The position numbers and the translations under genes are program-made. Below the pieces are notes generated by a model. It made no database searches. It worked only from the letters and a program-made list of their open reading frames with translations, and was not told the origin of the DNA. 64,000 bases of DNA from Hyphomicrobiales bacterium (GTDB lineage: Bacteria > Pseudomonadota > Alphaproteobacteria > Rhizobiales > Rhizobiaceae): assembly GCA_900473685.1 (NCBI GenBank), contig UCNE01000029.1, forward strand, positions 1 through 64,000, read 5' to 3'. Shown piece by piece: positions 16,265-25,819 of this stretch. Numbering within the stretch: the stretch's first letter is position 1; every line of letters starts with the position of its first letter.

Positions 16265-17305
16265 TCAGAAGCGCGTGATGACGCTGATGCCGAGGTCCTG
16301 CGCCGTATCCATCGTCATCAGCGCCGGCACCGCGTCCTCCAGGCTGATATGGCGGCCGATCAGTTTTTGCGGGTTGAGTTTGCCGGTTTCCAGCATCGCC
16401 ATCATCTCCTGGTAGCGCCAGGCCTGCATGCCGTGGCTGCCATAAATTTCCAGCTCATGGCCGATCACCTGGCTCATCGGGATCTGCGGGCTTGCATGGT
16501 CGCCGAGCATCAGGCCGACCTGGACATGGCGGCCGCGGCGGCGCAGGTTCTTGATCGAGTTGAAGCAAGTGACGGGCGAGCCCAGCGCGTCGATCGACAC
16601 GTGCGCGCCGCCCTTGGTGATTTCGCGCACGGCTTCGGCCACATCGCCGGTGACGCTGCCGTCGATCGTGGCGACGGCGCCGATCTCGCGGGCAAAGGAG
16701 AGTTTCGTTTCGGAAATATCAATGGCGATGACATTGGCGCCGAGCGCGGTGGCGATCATGATGGCCGACAGGCCGACGCCGCCGCAGCCATGCACCGCCA
16801 CCCATTCGCCGCCACGCACCCGTCCCTGGTCGACAATGGCGCGGAACGAGGTGGCAAACCGGCAGCCGAGACTGGCCGCGGTCGCATAGTCGAGATTGTC
16901 GGGCAGATGCACCAGGTTCTGGTCGGCAAAATCGATGGCGACATATTCGGCAAACGAGCCCCAATGGGTAAAGCCCGGCTGGAACTGGTTGGCGCAGACC
17001 TGTTGATTGCCCGAATGGCACTCGCCGCAGCGGCCGCAACCGGAGACGAACGGGACCGTCACCCGGTCGCCGATCTTGTAGCGCAGCACGCCCTTGCCGG
17101 TCGCTGCCACGGTGCCGGCGAGCTCATGGCCCGGCACATGCGGCAGGGCGATATCCGGATCATGTCCCATCCAGCCGTGCCAGTCGCTGCGGCAGAGCCC
17201 GGTCGCTTCAACCTTGATGACCACGCCATCGGCGCTGGGCGTCGGATCGGGCAGCACACGGATATCGGGCGTCTTGCCGAAGGCGTCGTAATACATGGCT
17301 TTCAT
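16265..17305 (-). CDS. Zinc-dependent alcohol dehydrogenase (medium-chain MDR family)
   Basis: This 346-residue NAD(P)-dependent enzyme has a GroES-like domain with catalytic zinc ligands ([21 protein letters not shown]) and structural zinc cysteines in [17 protein letters not shown]. The Rossmann motif is [27 protein letters not shown] (in pieces) at about residues 165-195. It oxidises alcohols or reduces aldehydes in the cytoplasm; the [13 protein letters not shown] and QVGLMLG segments are typical of the 1,3-propanediol/general ADH subgroup found in rhizobia. It is divergent from the aminotransferase gene. The substrate is not assigned. Confidence 0.9.
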   Translation of the reverse strand: MKAMYYDAFGKTPDIRVLPDPTPSADGVVIKVEATGLCRSDWHGWMGHDPDIALPHVPGHELAGTVAATGKGVLRYKIGDRVTVPFVSGCGRCGECHSGNQQVCANQFQPGFTHWGSFAEYVAIDFADQNLVHLPDNLDYATAASLGCRFATSFRAIVDQGRVRGGEWVAVHGCGGVGLSAIMIATALGANVIAIDISETKLSFAREIGAVATIDGSVTGDVAEAVREITKGGAHVSIDALGSPVTCFNSIKNLRRRGRHVQVGLMLGDHASPQIPMSQVIGHELEIYGSHGMQAWRYQEMMAMLETGKLNPQKLIGRHISLEDAVPALMTMDTAQDLGISVITRF

Positions 17306-17458
17306 CAGATGGGTCCTTTTGCTTCTGGCAACAGACTAGGCGAGCGGAACTTTGCGATCCAGATTGGACGGCATGACTTTTTTTGATGTACCTATTTACC
17401 CCACTTGTCGATTTTCCGGCTATGCCGGGTAAAACCAAGAGACCAACAGGAGACCATC

Positions 17459-18346
17459 ATGGCCGTCGATACATCCCCGCGCAGCACCACCTGGACTTAT
17501 GTCGATGGCGAGTGGCTTTCCGGCAATCCGCCGCTGATCGGTCCGACCTCGCATGCCATGTGGCTGGGCTCGACAGTGTTTGATGGCGCCCGCTGGTTCG
17601 ACGGCATCGCGCCGGACCTCGACCTGCATTGCCAGCGCGTCAACCGCTCGGCCTTGGCGCTCGGCCTGAAGCCGGTGGTGACCGCAGAGGATATCGAGGC
17701 TTTGACCTGGGAAGGCGTCAAGAAATTCGATGGCAAGACCGCCATCTATATCAAGCCGATGTATTGGGGCGAGCATGGCATGCCAGGCAGCGTCGTGGCC
17801 GTCGATCCCGATTCCACCCGGTTTGCGCTCTGCCTGTTCGAGGCGCCGATGGGCGAAGGCCCGGGCGGCCAGTCGCTGACGGTGTCGCCCTTCCGCCGCC
17901 CGACGATCGAGTGCATGCCGACCGACGCCAAGGCAGGCTGCCTTTACCCCAACAACGGTCGCATCCTGATCGAAGCCCGCAAGCGCGGCTTCTCCAATGC
18001 GCTGGTGCGCGACATGCTCGGCAATATCGCCGAAACCGGCTCGTCCAACGTCTTCATGGTCAAGGACGGCGTCGTCTTCACGCCCGCTTCCAACAAGACC
18101 TTCCTCGCCGGCATCACCCGCTTCCGCGTCATCGGCCTGCTGCGCGACGCCGGCTTCGACGTGGTCGAGACAACGCTGACGCTCGCCGATTTCGAGACCG
18201 CCGACGAGATCTTCACCTCGGGCAACTATTCCAAGGTCGTCCCCGTCACCAAACTCGAAGACCGCGACCTCCAGCCCGGCCCCATCGCCGCCAAGGCCAA
18301 GGACCTGTATATGGACTGGGCACATTCGGCCGCGTCGGATTTGTGA
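17459..18346 (+). CDS. Branched-chain amino acid aminotransferase-like, PLP class IV
   Basis: The protein has 295 residues. Class IV aminotransferase features are WLGSTVFDGARWFDG near the N terminus, the PLP-lysine region TDAKAGCLYPNNGRILIEA (in pieces), and NIAETGSSNVFMVKDGVVFTP with the PLP-phosphate binding Glu/Ser-Asn. This group normally transfers amino groups between branched-chain amino acids and 2-oxoglutarate; D-amino acid transaminases and ADC lyases share the fold. ATG 17459 has AGGAG 8 nt upstream. The intergenic 153 bp toward the divergent dehydrogenase must hold both promoters. Confidence 0.85.
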   Translation: MAVDTSPRSTTWTYVDGEWLSGNPPLIGPTSHAMWLGSTVFDGARWFDGIAPDLDLHCQRVNRSALALGLKPVVTAEDIEALTWEGVKKFDGKTAIYIKPMYWGEHGMPGSVVAVDPDSTRFALCLFEAPMGEGPGGQSLTVSPFRRPTIECMPTDAKAGCLYPNNGRILIEARKRGFSNALVRDMLGNIAETGSSNVFMVKDGVVFTPASNKTFLAGITRFRVIGLLRDAGFDVVETTLTLADFETADEIFTSGNYSKVVPVTKLEDRDLQPGPIAAKAKDLYMDWAHSAASDL

Positions 18347-18358
18347 TTTCGTAGCAGA

Positions 18359-18394
18359 CTGCACCCCGTTTCCTCATCGCTGAGCGGGGTGCAG
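18359..18394. terminator. Rho-independent terminator between aminotransferase and RTX genes
   Basis: CTGCACCCCG (18359-18368) pairs perfectly with CGGGGTGCAG (18385-18394), followed by CCTTTTA on the plus strand. It separates the convergent aminotransferase and RTX genes. Confidence 0.75.
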
Positions 18395-18404
18395 CCTTTT
18401 AGCG

Positions 18405-21386
18405 TCAGATGAAGCTGAAATCGCTCGTCGATAGTGTTTTGACGTTCTGCAGGATGGCGACGAGTTCGAGGTTGGCTTCGGTTCCCTTGCCATCGGCATC
18501 AAACCACAGGCGGCCGTTATCGCTTTCAAACAGGAACGTGCCCTTTGTACTGGTCGCCACGGGATTGGCGCCGACAACGAGCGTCACAGTCGTGTCGGCC
18601 GCTGCGATACTGTAATCGCTTTTGTCGATCACCAGCTTGTCCTGGCCGCGGGTAAAGTCGGTTATGACGTCTCCCTCGCCACCGCGGCCGTCTCGGTCGA
18701 AGACGAACTTGTCGTTGCCCTTGCCGCCGGTCAGCCAGTCGTCGCCGGCACCACCGATCAGCGTGTCGTTGCCATCGCGCCCGTCCAGCACATCGTCGGC
18801 CTCCTCACCGTAGAAGGTATTGGCCTTGGCATCGCCACGGATGTCGTCGTCATAGGTGCTGCCTTTGACAACCTCGATATTCCTGACAGTCAGGCCAAGC
18901 GCAAGCCCCTTGTTCTTGCTCTGGGTTATAAGATCCAGAACGAAACCCGTGCTTGCGAAAAAATCATAGAATTCCAGGGTGTCGAGTCCGGCTCCTCCGT
19001 CGAACATGTCTTTGCCTGTTTGTCGATCACGGATCAGTGTATCGTTACCCAGATCGCCAAAAAGTTGATCGTCGCCCAAGCCGTCCAATAGGAAATCGTC
19101 GCCGCCGGCGCCTTTCAGGATGTCGTTGCCGCTCTTGCCTTCAAGCAAATCATCAAACCCGCTGCCAGTGACGGTATCCTTGCCCTTGCTACCCTGGTAG
19201 GAAAGCCGTTCAAAGGCGGTAAACGACGTTGTCGCATCGACATTGACCGTGCCTGTGGAGAAGGTGAAGGCAATGTCCTTGGTCTGCTCTGAGACATTGA
19301 TGATAACCGAGTCCATGCCGGTGCCGCCATTGGCACGATCGCCGATCCCCATATAGACAAGGTCATTGCCGTCTTCGGCATAGATAGTGTCCCTGCCGCC
19401 GCTCAGTGTCTGGCCGTCGCCATAGATCGTGTCATTGCCGGTGCCGCCCCTCAGCGTATCACCGCCCAAACCACCGTTGAGGATGTCGTTTCCGCCGCCG
19501 CCGGTCAGGACGTCATTGCCGTTGCCGCCGCTAAGGGCGTCGCTCAGGCCACCGCCTGTGAAAACGTCATTGCCGCTACCGCCGATAAGGGCAACCCGTT
19601 CGACATTCTTGACCGTAACGGGGGCATCGGTCGCCGTCACGCTGGCAGCCAGCTTGAAGGTGATGCCGGCGGTATATTTGCTGAAATCGATCAAGGCGAA
19701 GTCCGTCCCCGTGCCGCCGTCCAGCGACAGTTTGCCGGTGGACGCGGTCCGGTAGAAGCTGTCGTCGCCGGTTCCCATATCCACCATGTTGTGACCGACG
19801 GCACCACCTCTGTAGGCATCGCCGACGCGGATGGTGTCCGATCCATCCCCCGACTTGATGACATTGGTGCCGCCATTGTCGTTGATCAAGTCCGCGCCAG
19901 CCCCGGATGTCAGCGTATCGTTGCCGTTGCCGCCATCCAGTTCGTCCGAACCGTTCGTGCCGATCAGCGTATCGTTGCCGTCATAGCCGTAGAAGGAAAC
20001 GCTTTGCGCCGCGCCGACCGACTTGACAACGTCATTGCCCTTTCCGAACGACACCGTGTAATGCTCGAAGTTCCTCAGGCTGGTGCCGTCCGTCAATGTT
20101 GCCGTGGTGCCGCTGACGGAGAAGGTCTGGCTTGCGGTCAATGACTGGCGATCGACAATCACCTCGTCGGTTCCTGTGCCGCCATCGCCGATATCTGCAC
20201 CGCCGTCGCCCAACGTGACGGTGTCGTTGCCGAGACCGCCATAGACTGTGTCCTTGCCGAGACCCGCATTGAGGGTATCGTCACCGCCCACACCATTGAT
20301 CCAGTCATTGCCGTCTCCGGCCTCGACCGTATCGTTGCCGGCGCCGGTGGTGATCCTGTTCGCACCGGATCCGGTGGCGTAGATCGAATAGTGATCCATG
20401 CCCTTGAAGGTCGTGCCGCCGGCCAGCGTGTTGACCTCGGTTGCGGCCTTGGCGGTGAAATTGCCGCTTAAATTGCGCAGAATCAGGCGATCGCTGCCGC
20501 CGGCATCGGTGATGGTATCCTTGCCCTCACCATAATAGTAGCTGATCGTATCGTCGCCCGCGCCACCATCGATCGTGTCGTTGCCCGTGCCGCCGTCGAT
20601 TTCGTCATTTCCGGAACCGCCGTAAAGCCTGTCATCGCCTTCACCGCCCCCCAGGGTGTCATCACCTGCCTCCCCAGACAGATAATCCGCTCCCTCGTCA
20701 CCGCTGAGACTATCGGAGTGGGAGCCACCGTAGATTTTGTCGTTGCCTTCGTTTCCGTTGAGATAATCGGACCCCTGATTGCCAAACAGCACGTCATCGC
20801 CTTCACCGCCCGACAAGCCGTCGGTGCCACGCCCGCCTGACAGGGTGTCATTTCCGGCGCCGCCATAAAACCGACCCCCCTCGTTGCCAGCAGTCATGAC
20901 ATCGGCAAACTTGCTGCCGGTAATGCTAAAGTTCTCGACATTGGTCACCAGGACTCCACCCGGCAAGGTTTGTGGCGTAATCCAGTCCTTGACCGTGATA
21001 TTCAGTTTGGTGGTCGATAGCGTATAGTCGATCTCAAGCCAGTCCGTTCCAGAGCCGCCATCGACGACATCGCCGGCTGCAGTTGCAAGTGTTCCGAGCT
21101 TGAAGGTATCCCCACCGCTGCCACCGTAGAGCTTGTCCTTGCCGGCCCCGCCATCGATTTGATCATAGCCGCTATTGCCGCTCAGGGTGTCGTTACCGTC
21201 GCCACCGTAGATCGAATCGTCCTGGAATGAGCCGCTGACTGTGTCACTGCCGTCTCCCGCCTCAATACCATCTGAGCCCATGCCACCAGTGATCGTGTCA
21301 TTCCCGGCCAGTCCCGAGATGAAATCGTCTTCGAGATCGCTGCCGATCAAAATGTCGTTGCCGTTGGTGCCGGTAATATATTCCAT
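18405..21386 (-). CDS. Large RTX calcium-binding protein, type I secretion substrate-like
   Basis: It encodes 993 residues, acidic and Gly/Asp-rich throughout, with no signal peptide. At least eight clusters of GGxGxDx(L/I) nonapeptides are separated by beta-rich linkers that recur in similar form (NVENFSITGSKFADVMTAG, NFEHYTVSFGKGNDVVKS, NVERVALIGGSGNDVFTGG). The C-terminal ~110 residues (FVFDRDGRGGEGDVITDF to TLSTSDFSFI) match the serralysin-like terminal domain with a C-terminal type I secretion signal. There is no protease or lipase domain, so it is a structural, adhesive or calcium-binding secreted protein. ATG 21386 has AAAGGA 7 nt upstream; an in-frame GTG lies at 21413. Confidence 0.88.
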   Translation of the reverse strand: MEYITGTNGNDILIGSDLEDDFISGLAGNDTITGGMGSDGIEAGDGSDTVSGSFQDDSIYGGDGNDTLSGNSGYDQIDGGAGKDKLYGGSGGDTFKLGTLATAAGDVVDGGSGTDWLEIDYTLSTTKLNITVKDWITPQTLPGGVLVTNVENFSITGSKFADVMTAGNEGGRFYGGAGNDTLSGGRGTDGLSGGEGDDVLFGNQGSDYLNGNEGNDKIYGGSHSDSLSGDEGADYLSGEAGDDTLGGGEGDDRLYGGSGNDEIDGGTGNDTIDGGAGDDTISYYYGEGKDTITDAGGSDRLILRNLSGNFTAKAATEVNTLAGGTTFKGMDHYSIYATGSGANRITTGAGNDTVEAGDGNDWINGVGGDDTLNAGLGKDTVYGGLGNDTVTLGDGGADIGDGGTGTDEVIVDRQSLTASQTFSVSGTTATLTDGTSLRNFEHYTVSFGKGNDVVKSVGAAQSVSFYGYDGNDTLIGTNGSDELDGGNGNDTLTSGAGADLINDNGGTNVIKSGDGSDTIRVGDAYRGGAVGHNMVDMGTGDDSFYRTASTGKLSLDGGTGTDFALIDFSKYTAGITFKLAASVTATDAPVTVKNVERVALIGGSGNDVFTGGGLSDALSGGNGNDVLTGGGGNDILNGGLGGDTLRGGTGNDTIYGDGQTLSGGRDTIYAEDGNDLVYMGIGDRANGGTGMDSVIINVSEQTKDIAFTFSTGTVNVDATTSFTAFERLSYQGSKGKDTVTGSGFDDLLEGKSGNDILKGAGGDDFLLDGLGDDQLFGDLGNDTLIRDRQTGKDMFDGGAGLDTLEFYDFFASTGFVLDLITQSKNKGLALGLTVRNIEVVKGSTYDDDIRGDAKANTFYGEEADDVLDGRDGNDTLIGGAGDDWLTGGKGNDKFVFDRDGRGGEGDVITDFTRGQDKLVIDKSDYSIAAADTTVTLVVGANPVATSTKGTFLFESDNGRLWFDADGKGTEANLELVAILQNVKTLSTSDFSFI

Positions 21387-21765
21387 TCCAATGTCCTTTA
21401 AGGCCTTGTTCACGTCCGGAAACCTCGCGACGCACGAGTCTTGAAATTATGGGGGAATCCGGCGGGCGGTTGGCGGTGGGGTTGCAAAGATGTTTATCGT
21501 TGAGTCCGCGAAATCGCAATCCAGCGTAGAAAATAATTGCAACCATCGGGTGACGCTTTGGTGTGTAATTTTGACATGATCGTTTGGAAAACGGGAGCTT
21601 ATGATTGCCCGAGATCGGTTCGTCTGTGAGATACTCATCGGCTTTTCCACGGAACTCCACTGTGTTCGTTGGAAATGCGCGAATGACGGGTTGAGATGCC
21701 GCGCCGCAATGGCTATCTGATGCAGCCCAAGAAATCTCTGCAAGCACAACAAGGCGTATCCCCGC
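21387..21765. other. Intergenic region between divergent RTX and MYG1-like genes
   Basis: This 379-bp region is lower in G+C than its surroundings and has no convincing gene in either strand. It must carry both divergent promoters. A TTGACA hexamer occurs at 21571 on the plus strand but lacks a well-spaced -10. No strong palindrome was found. Confidence 0.5.
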
Positions 21766-22716
21766 ATGACCCCAGACTTTCTCGTCACCCATTCCGGTGG
21801 CTTCCATGCTGATGAGCTTTTGTCGAGCGTCATCCTCACCCGGCTCTTTCCGCAGGCACGCATCGTGCGCAGCCGGGCGCCGGAGTGGATCACGCCGGCT
21901 GCAGACCGGGTCATCTATGATGTCGGCGGTGCCTATGATGCCGAAGCCCGCATCTTCGATCACCATCAGCGCGGCGCGCCGATGCGCGAGGACGGCCAGC
22001 CTTACAGTTCGTTCGGTCTGATCTGGAAGCATTTTGGCCGCGATTATCTCGCAGCCTTTGGTGTTCCCGAAGCTCATGTCGAAACCGTGCATGCCTCGTT
22101 CGATGCCAGCTTCGTTCTGCCGGTCGACCTGGTCGACAATGGCGCGCTCAGCCCGTCGGTTGCCGGATTGCTGGGTGGGTTGACCCTGCCGGTGCTGCTG
22201 GAAACCCTCAAACCGGTTTTCGACGAGACGGACCCGGATGCCGACGATCGCGCCTTTCATGGCGCCCTGGCCATTGCCCGCGCCTTCGTCGAGGCGCGGA
22301 TCGCCAAGAGCGCTGCCAAATTGCGGGCCGAGGCGCTGGTGCATCAGGCGATCGTCGATGCCGGCGAGGGGCGTATTCTGGAATTGCCGATGGGCATGCC
22401 GTTCCGTCCGGCCATCGTCAAGGCGGGTGCCGATCACCTGCTGTTCGTCGTCCATCCGCGCGACAAGGACTGGTGCCTGACCACCATCCGCCGGGCCGAC
22501 GAAGGTTTTGAAGTCCGCGCCGACCTGCCGGCCGCCTGGGCCGGCCTCACCAATGGCGATCTCGAGGTGGCATCCGGGGTGAAGGGCGCCAGCTTCTGCC
22601 ACAATGGCCGCTTCGTTGCTGCAGCCAAGACCCGCGAGGCAGCGCTTGCCATGGCGGAGCTTGCGGTGAAGGAAGCGATTGTCACCGGCCTTTCGCAAGT
22701 GCAGGCGGCTGAGTAA
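21766..22716 (+). CDS. MYG1/UPF0160 family metal-dependent hydrolase
   Basis: This 316-residue protein is related to eukaryotic MYG1 exonuclease and bacterial UPF0160 proteins (DHH-like fold). It begins TPDFLVTHSGGFHADELLS, the diagnostic HxGxFHADE metal site. Further metal ligands lie in VIYDVGG and IFDHHQRGAP. The C-terminal half has the expected FVVHPRDKDWCLTTI and NGRFVAAAKTREAALAMA segments. Mammalian MYG1 processes RNA; the bacterial role is not established. The ribosome binding site is weak (AAGG), ATG 21766. Confidence 0.88.
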   Translation: MTPDFLVTHSGGFHADELLSSVILTRLFPQARIVRSRAPEWITPAADRVIYDVGGAYDAEARIFDHHQRGAPMREDGQPYSSFGLIWKHFGRDYLAAFGVPEAHVETVHASFDASFVLPVDLVDNGALSPSVAGLLGGLTLPVLLETLKPVFDETDPDADDRAFHGALAIARAFVEARIAKSAAKLRAEALVHQAIVDAGEGRILELPMGMPFRPAIVKAGADHLLFVVHPRDKDWCLTTIRRADEGFEVRADLPAAWAGLTNGDLEVASGVKGASFCHNGRFVAAAKTREAALAMAELAVKEAIVTGLSQVQAAE

Positions 22717-22725
22717 GAAACACGG

Positions 22726-22753
22726 CCAGCGTCATCGGACCTGATGACGCTGG
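22726..22753. terminator. Hairpin between convergent MYG1-like and membrane-protein genes
   Basis: CCAGCGTCATC (22726-22736) pairs with GATGACGCTGG (22743-22753), a perfect 11-bp stem. It lies between two convergent stops. There is no U tract, but the position fits a shared transcript end. Confidence 0.6.
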
Positions 22754-22782
22754 AAGCGCCTCCGCCGCGCCTATCGCTGCTA

Positions 22783-23289
22783 TCAGGCGGGCAGGGCGCC
22801 CGGCCCGGAGCGGCGGTGCATGATAAAGGCCTGAAGACAGATGCCGAGCAGGAAGATCACGGCCCAGATGGCGGTGACCGTCTGGACCGGCGGCGAATCC
22901 GGGCCATTGCCGATCGGGCTCGAGGGCGGCAGGCGCGACAGGGTCTCGTTAATGCCGGGGATCATCAAGAGGAAGAAGGTGAACGACATCGACAGTGCCT
23001 GCAGGTAGCGGTTGAGGCGGCCGAACCAGCCGAGCTGGCCGATGACGATGGAAAAGATCACCGCCAGCATGGCGATGATGCCGATCGCATGACCGGCATT
23101 GAACCCGCCGGTGCTCGACAGGCCGAACGAGGTGATCGCCGACAGGAACAGCGTGAGGATGTAGATCCGGCCGGAATTGGATTTCGGCAGGATGGCGGCA
23201 TATTTCGAAAAGGAATAGAGCCCCGCGACGATCGGCGCGACGCTGATGACGGTATGGACGATGCCGAGCGTGGACAATGGATTGGCCAT
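22783..23289 (-). CDS. Small integral membrane protein, unknown function
   Basis: It encodes 168 residues with about five hydrophobic helices (LSTLGIVHTVISVAPIVAGLYSF, IYILTLFLSAITSFGLSS, AIGIIAMLAVIFSIVIGQLGW, LNRYLQALSMSFTFFLLMIPGI, TVTAIWAVIFLLGICLQAFIM) and a Pro/Ser linker before the last. It resembles DUF2306-type or cytochrome-b561-like small membrane proteins in layout, but conserved heme histidines are not clear (H12 and H67 are possible). I do not assign a function. The small gene at 23526 is divergent from it. Confidence 0.7.
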   Translation of the reverse strand: MANPLSTLGIVHTVISVAPIVAGLYSFSKYAAILPKSNSGRIYILTLFLSAITSFGLSSTGGFNAGHAIGIIAMLAVIFSIVIGQLGWFGRLNRYLQALSMSFTFFLLMIPGINETLSRLPPSSPIGNGPDSPPVQTVTAIWAVIFLLGICLQAFIMHRRSGPGALPA

Positions 23290-23525
23290 GAAAAATCCCC
23301 CTGAATGATTGTGATCAATGCGCAGAAAAATCAGCCGGTTTGCCGTCAGGTGCCGCCGGATTGAATGCGCCGGGCGGCCGCGGGCCTATGGGATTTTGAT
23401 ATGTTCGCGCCATCCGCGCAATCGAAATCCTATGCCGGTTCGCCTTAAAAGGGAACGCGCCGGACAGCCACGCTTTTTCTAGATTTTGTCCGGCCTGCGA
23501 GACCAACCGAAAAGGATGTCGTTCA

Positions 23526-23711
23526 ATGCTGTATGGTCGTGGTGCGGTTCTTTCCTATCAGTATCAAAGGCGCAGCGATGCCGCCGCTGCCCCTCTTCCC
23601 GTCGTCCCTGTAACGACAGGACGGGAAGACGCTGCCATCCTGCTGAGGCTGTGCATCGTGGCGGTCTTGGCCGTTGGCGCGGCCGCGGTCATGATTACTT
23701 TCGGCCGATAG
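23526..23711 (+). CDS. Possible small single-helix membrane protein
   Basis: This 61-residue frame has a polar, Arg/Ala-rich first half and one clear transmembrane helix (AILLRLCIVAVLAVGAAAVMITF) close to the C terminus. AAAAGGA sits 9 nt before the ATG. No family is recognised. It lies in the 550-bp space between divergent genes, so a real small tail-anchored protein is plausible, but conservation should decide. Confidence 0.45.
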   Translation: MLYGRGAVLSYQYQRRSDAAAAPLPVVPVTTGREDAAILLRLCIVAVLAVGAAAVMITFGR

Positions 23712-23832
23712 AGAGACACGGCCCGCGCAGCTCCTGCTGCGCGAAGAGTGGCGAAACCATGAACCCGGAATGCCAGGGATTGGTGGGCAAGGGCTCCTTG
23801 CTTTTGGCCATCAGAAGCCGTCGCCCAACAGT

Positions 23833-24717
23833 TCATTTCAGCGGCAGGAACAGGTCCACGACCGTCTCGTGCTCCGGTACATCGGGAAAGAAGGCGAGGC
23901 GCTGGCAGTAGAGGGGGAAATCCCTTGGCTCTTCGCCGCTGGCCGGTAGCCAGTCGCGATAGAGGTAGAGAGCGGCTGGTTCCAGATTGTCGGTATTGCC
24001 AACAACGCGCAGCACAGCGCAACGCCCTGCGGGGATGGCGCCGGACACCACGTCCCCGTCATTCGGGGCAATCGGGAAATCGATGCCCGCACATAAGTCC
24101 ATACGATAGTCGGACGGGGATGCAGGCCGGCGCTCCGAACGGAAGACATTGAAGATCGGGCTGATTTTTGGAGACGATAGGCCAGCGGCCTTTCGCCAAG
24201 CGATGAACCGCAGGATGGTATCGCCAATCGTCGCGGGGTCCCCCCGATGTTTCATGACCGCCACCTGTGTCGCGGTCACGTTGCGGATCGTCACGTCTTC
24301 ATGGCCGTAAGTCTTGTGCATGAGCTTGCTCCTGGCGTTGTCGAGAGGCCCGAAGGCCGCGAGCCACGGCTCCCATTCAGGAGATTTCCGAAACGACGAC
24401 GGCGATTGCCCGAACCGTTGCCGAAAGGCGCGGGCGAAGGCATCCGGTGCGCCATAACCGGCATCCATCGCTATGTCGGTGACGCTTTGGGCGTCTCTGT
24501 AGGCGAGCCGGTACGAAGCGCGCTTCATGCGGGCGAGCTGGACATAGCGGTGCACGGACAACCCGAAGGTTGACGTGAACTGCCGGTGGAAATGGTATTT
24601 TGAAAACGCCGCGACGCCACTCAAACCATCCAGATCCAGAATGCCATCGAGATGCTGGTCTATGTAATCCAGCACCCGAAACATCCGGACATGATAGTTT
24701 TCAAGGGTCACCTTCAT
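23833..24717 (-). CDS. AraC-family regulator with C-terminal GyrI-like effector domain
   Basis: The protein has 294 residues. Residues 8-110 hold the double-HTH AraC/XylS domain (VLDYIDQHLDGILDLDGLSG, FSKYHFHRQFTSTFGLSVHRY, SVTDIAMDAGYGAPDAFARAFRQRFGQSPSSFR, in pieces). Residues 135-294 form a GyrI-like (SOUL/BmrR-type) small-molecule domain. This is the Rob/SoxS-like two-domain type that binds hydrophobic compounds and activates efflux or detoxification genes. No target gene is adjacent on the same strand. No dedicated operator was recognised in the 128-bp upstream gap. Confidence 0.88.
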   Translation of the reverse strand: MKVTLENYHVRMFRVLDYIDQHLDGILDLDGLSGVAAFSKYHFHRQFTSTFGLSVHRYVQLARMKRASYRLAYRDAQSVTDIAMDAGYGAPDAFARAFRQRFGQSPSSFRKSPEWEPWLAAFGPLDNARSKLMHKTYGHEDVTIRNVTATQVAVMKHRGDPATIGDTILRFIAWRKAAGLSSPKISPIFNVFRSERRPASPSDYRMDLCAGIDFPIAPNDGDVVSGAIPAGRCAVLRVVGNTDNLEPAALYLYRDWLPASGEEPRDFPLYCQRLAFFPDVPEHETVVDLFLPLK

Positions 24718-24845
24718 CGTCGCTTCTCTCGTGGCAGCACCAGATAGGCCTTTTTGGATCGGCCGCGCTCGGCCGATCTTGCTGTTTGGGATGGTTACGC
24801 CATGTTGTCACTCGCAAGGCCAGTGGCATGCTTGCGAGGCGATTG

Positions 24846-25736
24846 CTAGATCGCCGCCAAAACCTCGAGCGCTGCCTTCACCCTTGACCGGTCGGCCGCA
24901 GACAGCGGCAGGATCGGCCGTGGCGGATTGTGGGGGGTGAGCTCGAGAAGGTTGGCAATAGCATGGACCACGCGGTAGCTGCTGAGTTCTCGAAACAGCG
25001 CCCAGAGCGGTTCGAACAGTGCGTTGATACGCTCCACCTCGGCGCGGTCGCCGGCCTGTGCCGCCCGCATCAGCTTGACGGACGGCTCCGGCAACGTCCC
25101 GGCGACAACGCTGTACCAGGCGGCACCGCCCGCAAGGATGGCGTCTGCCACCAGCCAGTCGCCGCTGTAACCGACGGCGAAACCGGCGGGAACGGCAGAC
25201 ACTGTTGCCTGATGGGCGGCCGTAATGTCGGCAGCGGGTAGCGCCGGATTTTTGACGGCGGCGATGTTGGGGACGGCCGAAAGCCGCGACAGCAGCGTCT
25301 GGCTGATCGAAAAATGCGTCGTGCCCGGATTGTTGTAGATGCAGAGCGGCAGCTGCGTGGCTACTGCAACGGCTGAAAAATGCTCGAATACTTCATCATC
25401 GCCAAGCGGCGTATAGGATACCGGCGCCAGAAGCAGTCCTTGCGCGCCCGCATCCTGCGCATCGCGGGCCAATGCCACTGCCTCATCGGTCCGCAATGCC
25501 CCGACGCCGGCGATGACCGGCGTGCGGCCGCCAAGGCACTCCGTGGCGGCTTCGATGGCGCGGCGTTTTTCCGCCCGGCTGAGATACATGTAGGAGCCGG
25601 TGCTCCCCAAAAGGCCGATGGAGTCGGCCCCCGCCGTATCGATGCGTTTGATGAGGCCGCTCAGGGCGCCGGTATCGACGCGGCCAGCCGCGTCGCAAGG
25701 GGTGATCGGGAAGGCGGACAGGCCATGGAACAGCAT
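24846..25736 (-). CDS. Dihydrodipicolinate synthase family aldolase (DapA/NanA-like)
   Basis: This 296-residue class I aldolase has a TIM barrel. MLFHGLSAFPITPCDAAGRVD starts the barrel (in pieces), LLGSTGSYMYLSRAEKRRAIEA is the substrate carboxylate-binding loop (in pieces), YNNPGTTHF carries the catalytic Tyr, and AAVKNPA the Schiff-base Lys. The family includes DHDPS, sialate lyase and sugar-acid dehydratases; the non-canonical GSTGSY loop and C terminus argue against housekeeping DapA. I chose ATG 25736 because family members begin there; in-frame ATG 25763 and GTG 25769 are alternatives. No pathway partners are adjacent. Confidence 0.82.
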   Translation of the reverse strand: MLFHGLSAFPITPCDAAGRVDTGALSGLIKRIDTAGADSIGLLGSTGSYMYLSRAEKRRAIEAATECLGGRTPVIAGVGALRTDEAVALARDAQDAGAQGLLLAPVSYTPLGDDEVFEHFSAVAVATQLPLCIYNNPGTTHFSISQTLLSRLSAVPNIAAVKNPALPAADITAAHQATVSAVPAGFAVGYSGDWLVADAILAGGAAWYSVVAGTLPEPSVKLMRAAQAGDRAEVERINALFEPLWALFRELSSYRVVHAIANLLELTPHNPPRPILPLSAADRSRVKAALEVLAAI

Positions 25737-25819
25737 ATCAGGTCTCTGTGCTGGAGGGAGCATTCCCACAAGCTGTGACCGTCCTGCCTTGAGTGGTCAA
25801 TGACGGGATTGTCCCGGTG

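Noticed and set aside
18405-21386. Regular short repeats resembling a CRISPR array
   Set aside because: The repeats are coding RTX nonapeptides (27-bp spaced GGxGxD codons), not identical repeats with unique spacers.
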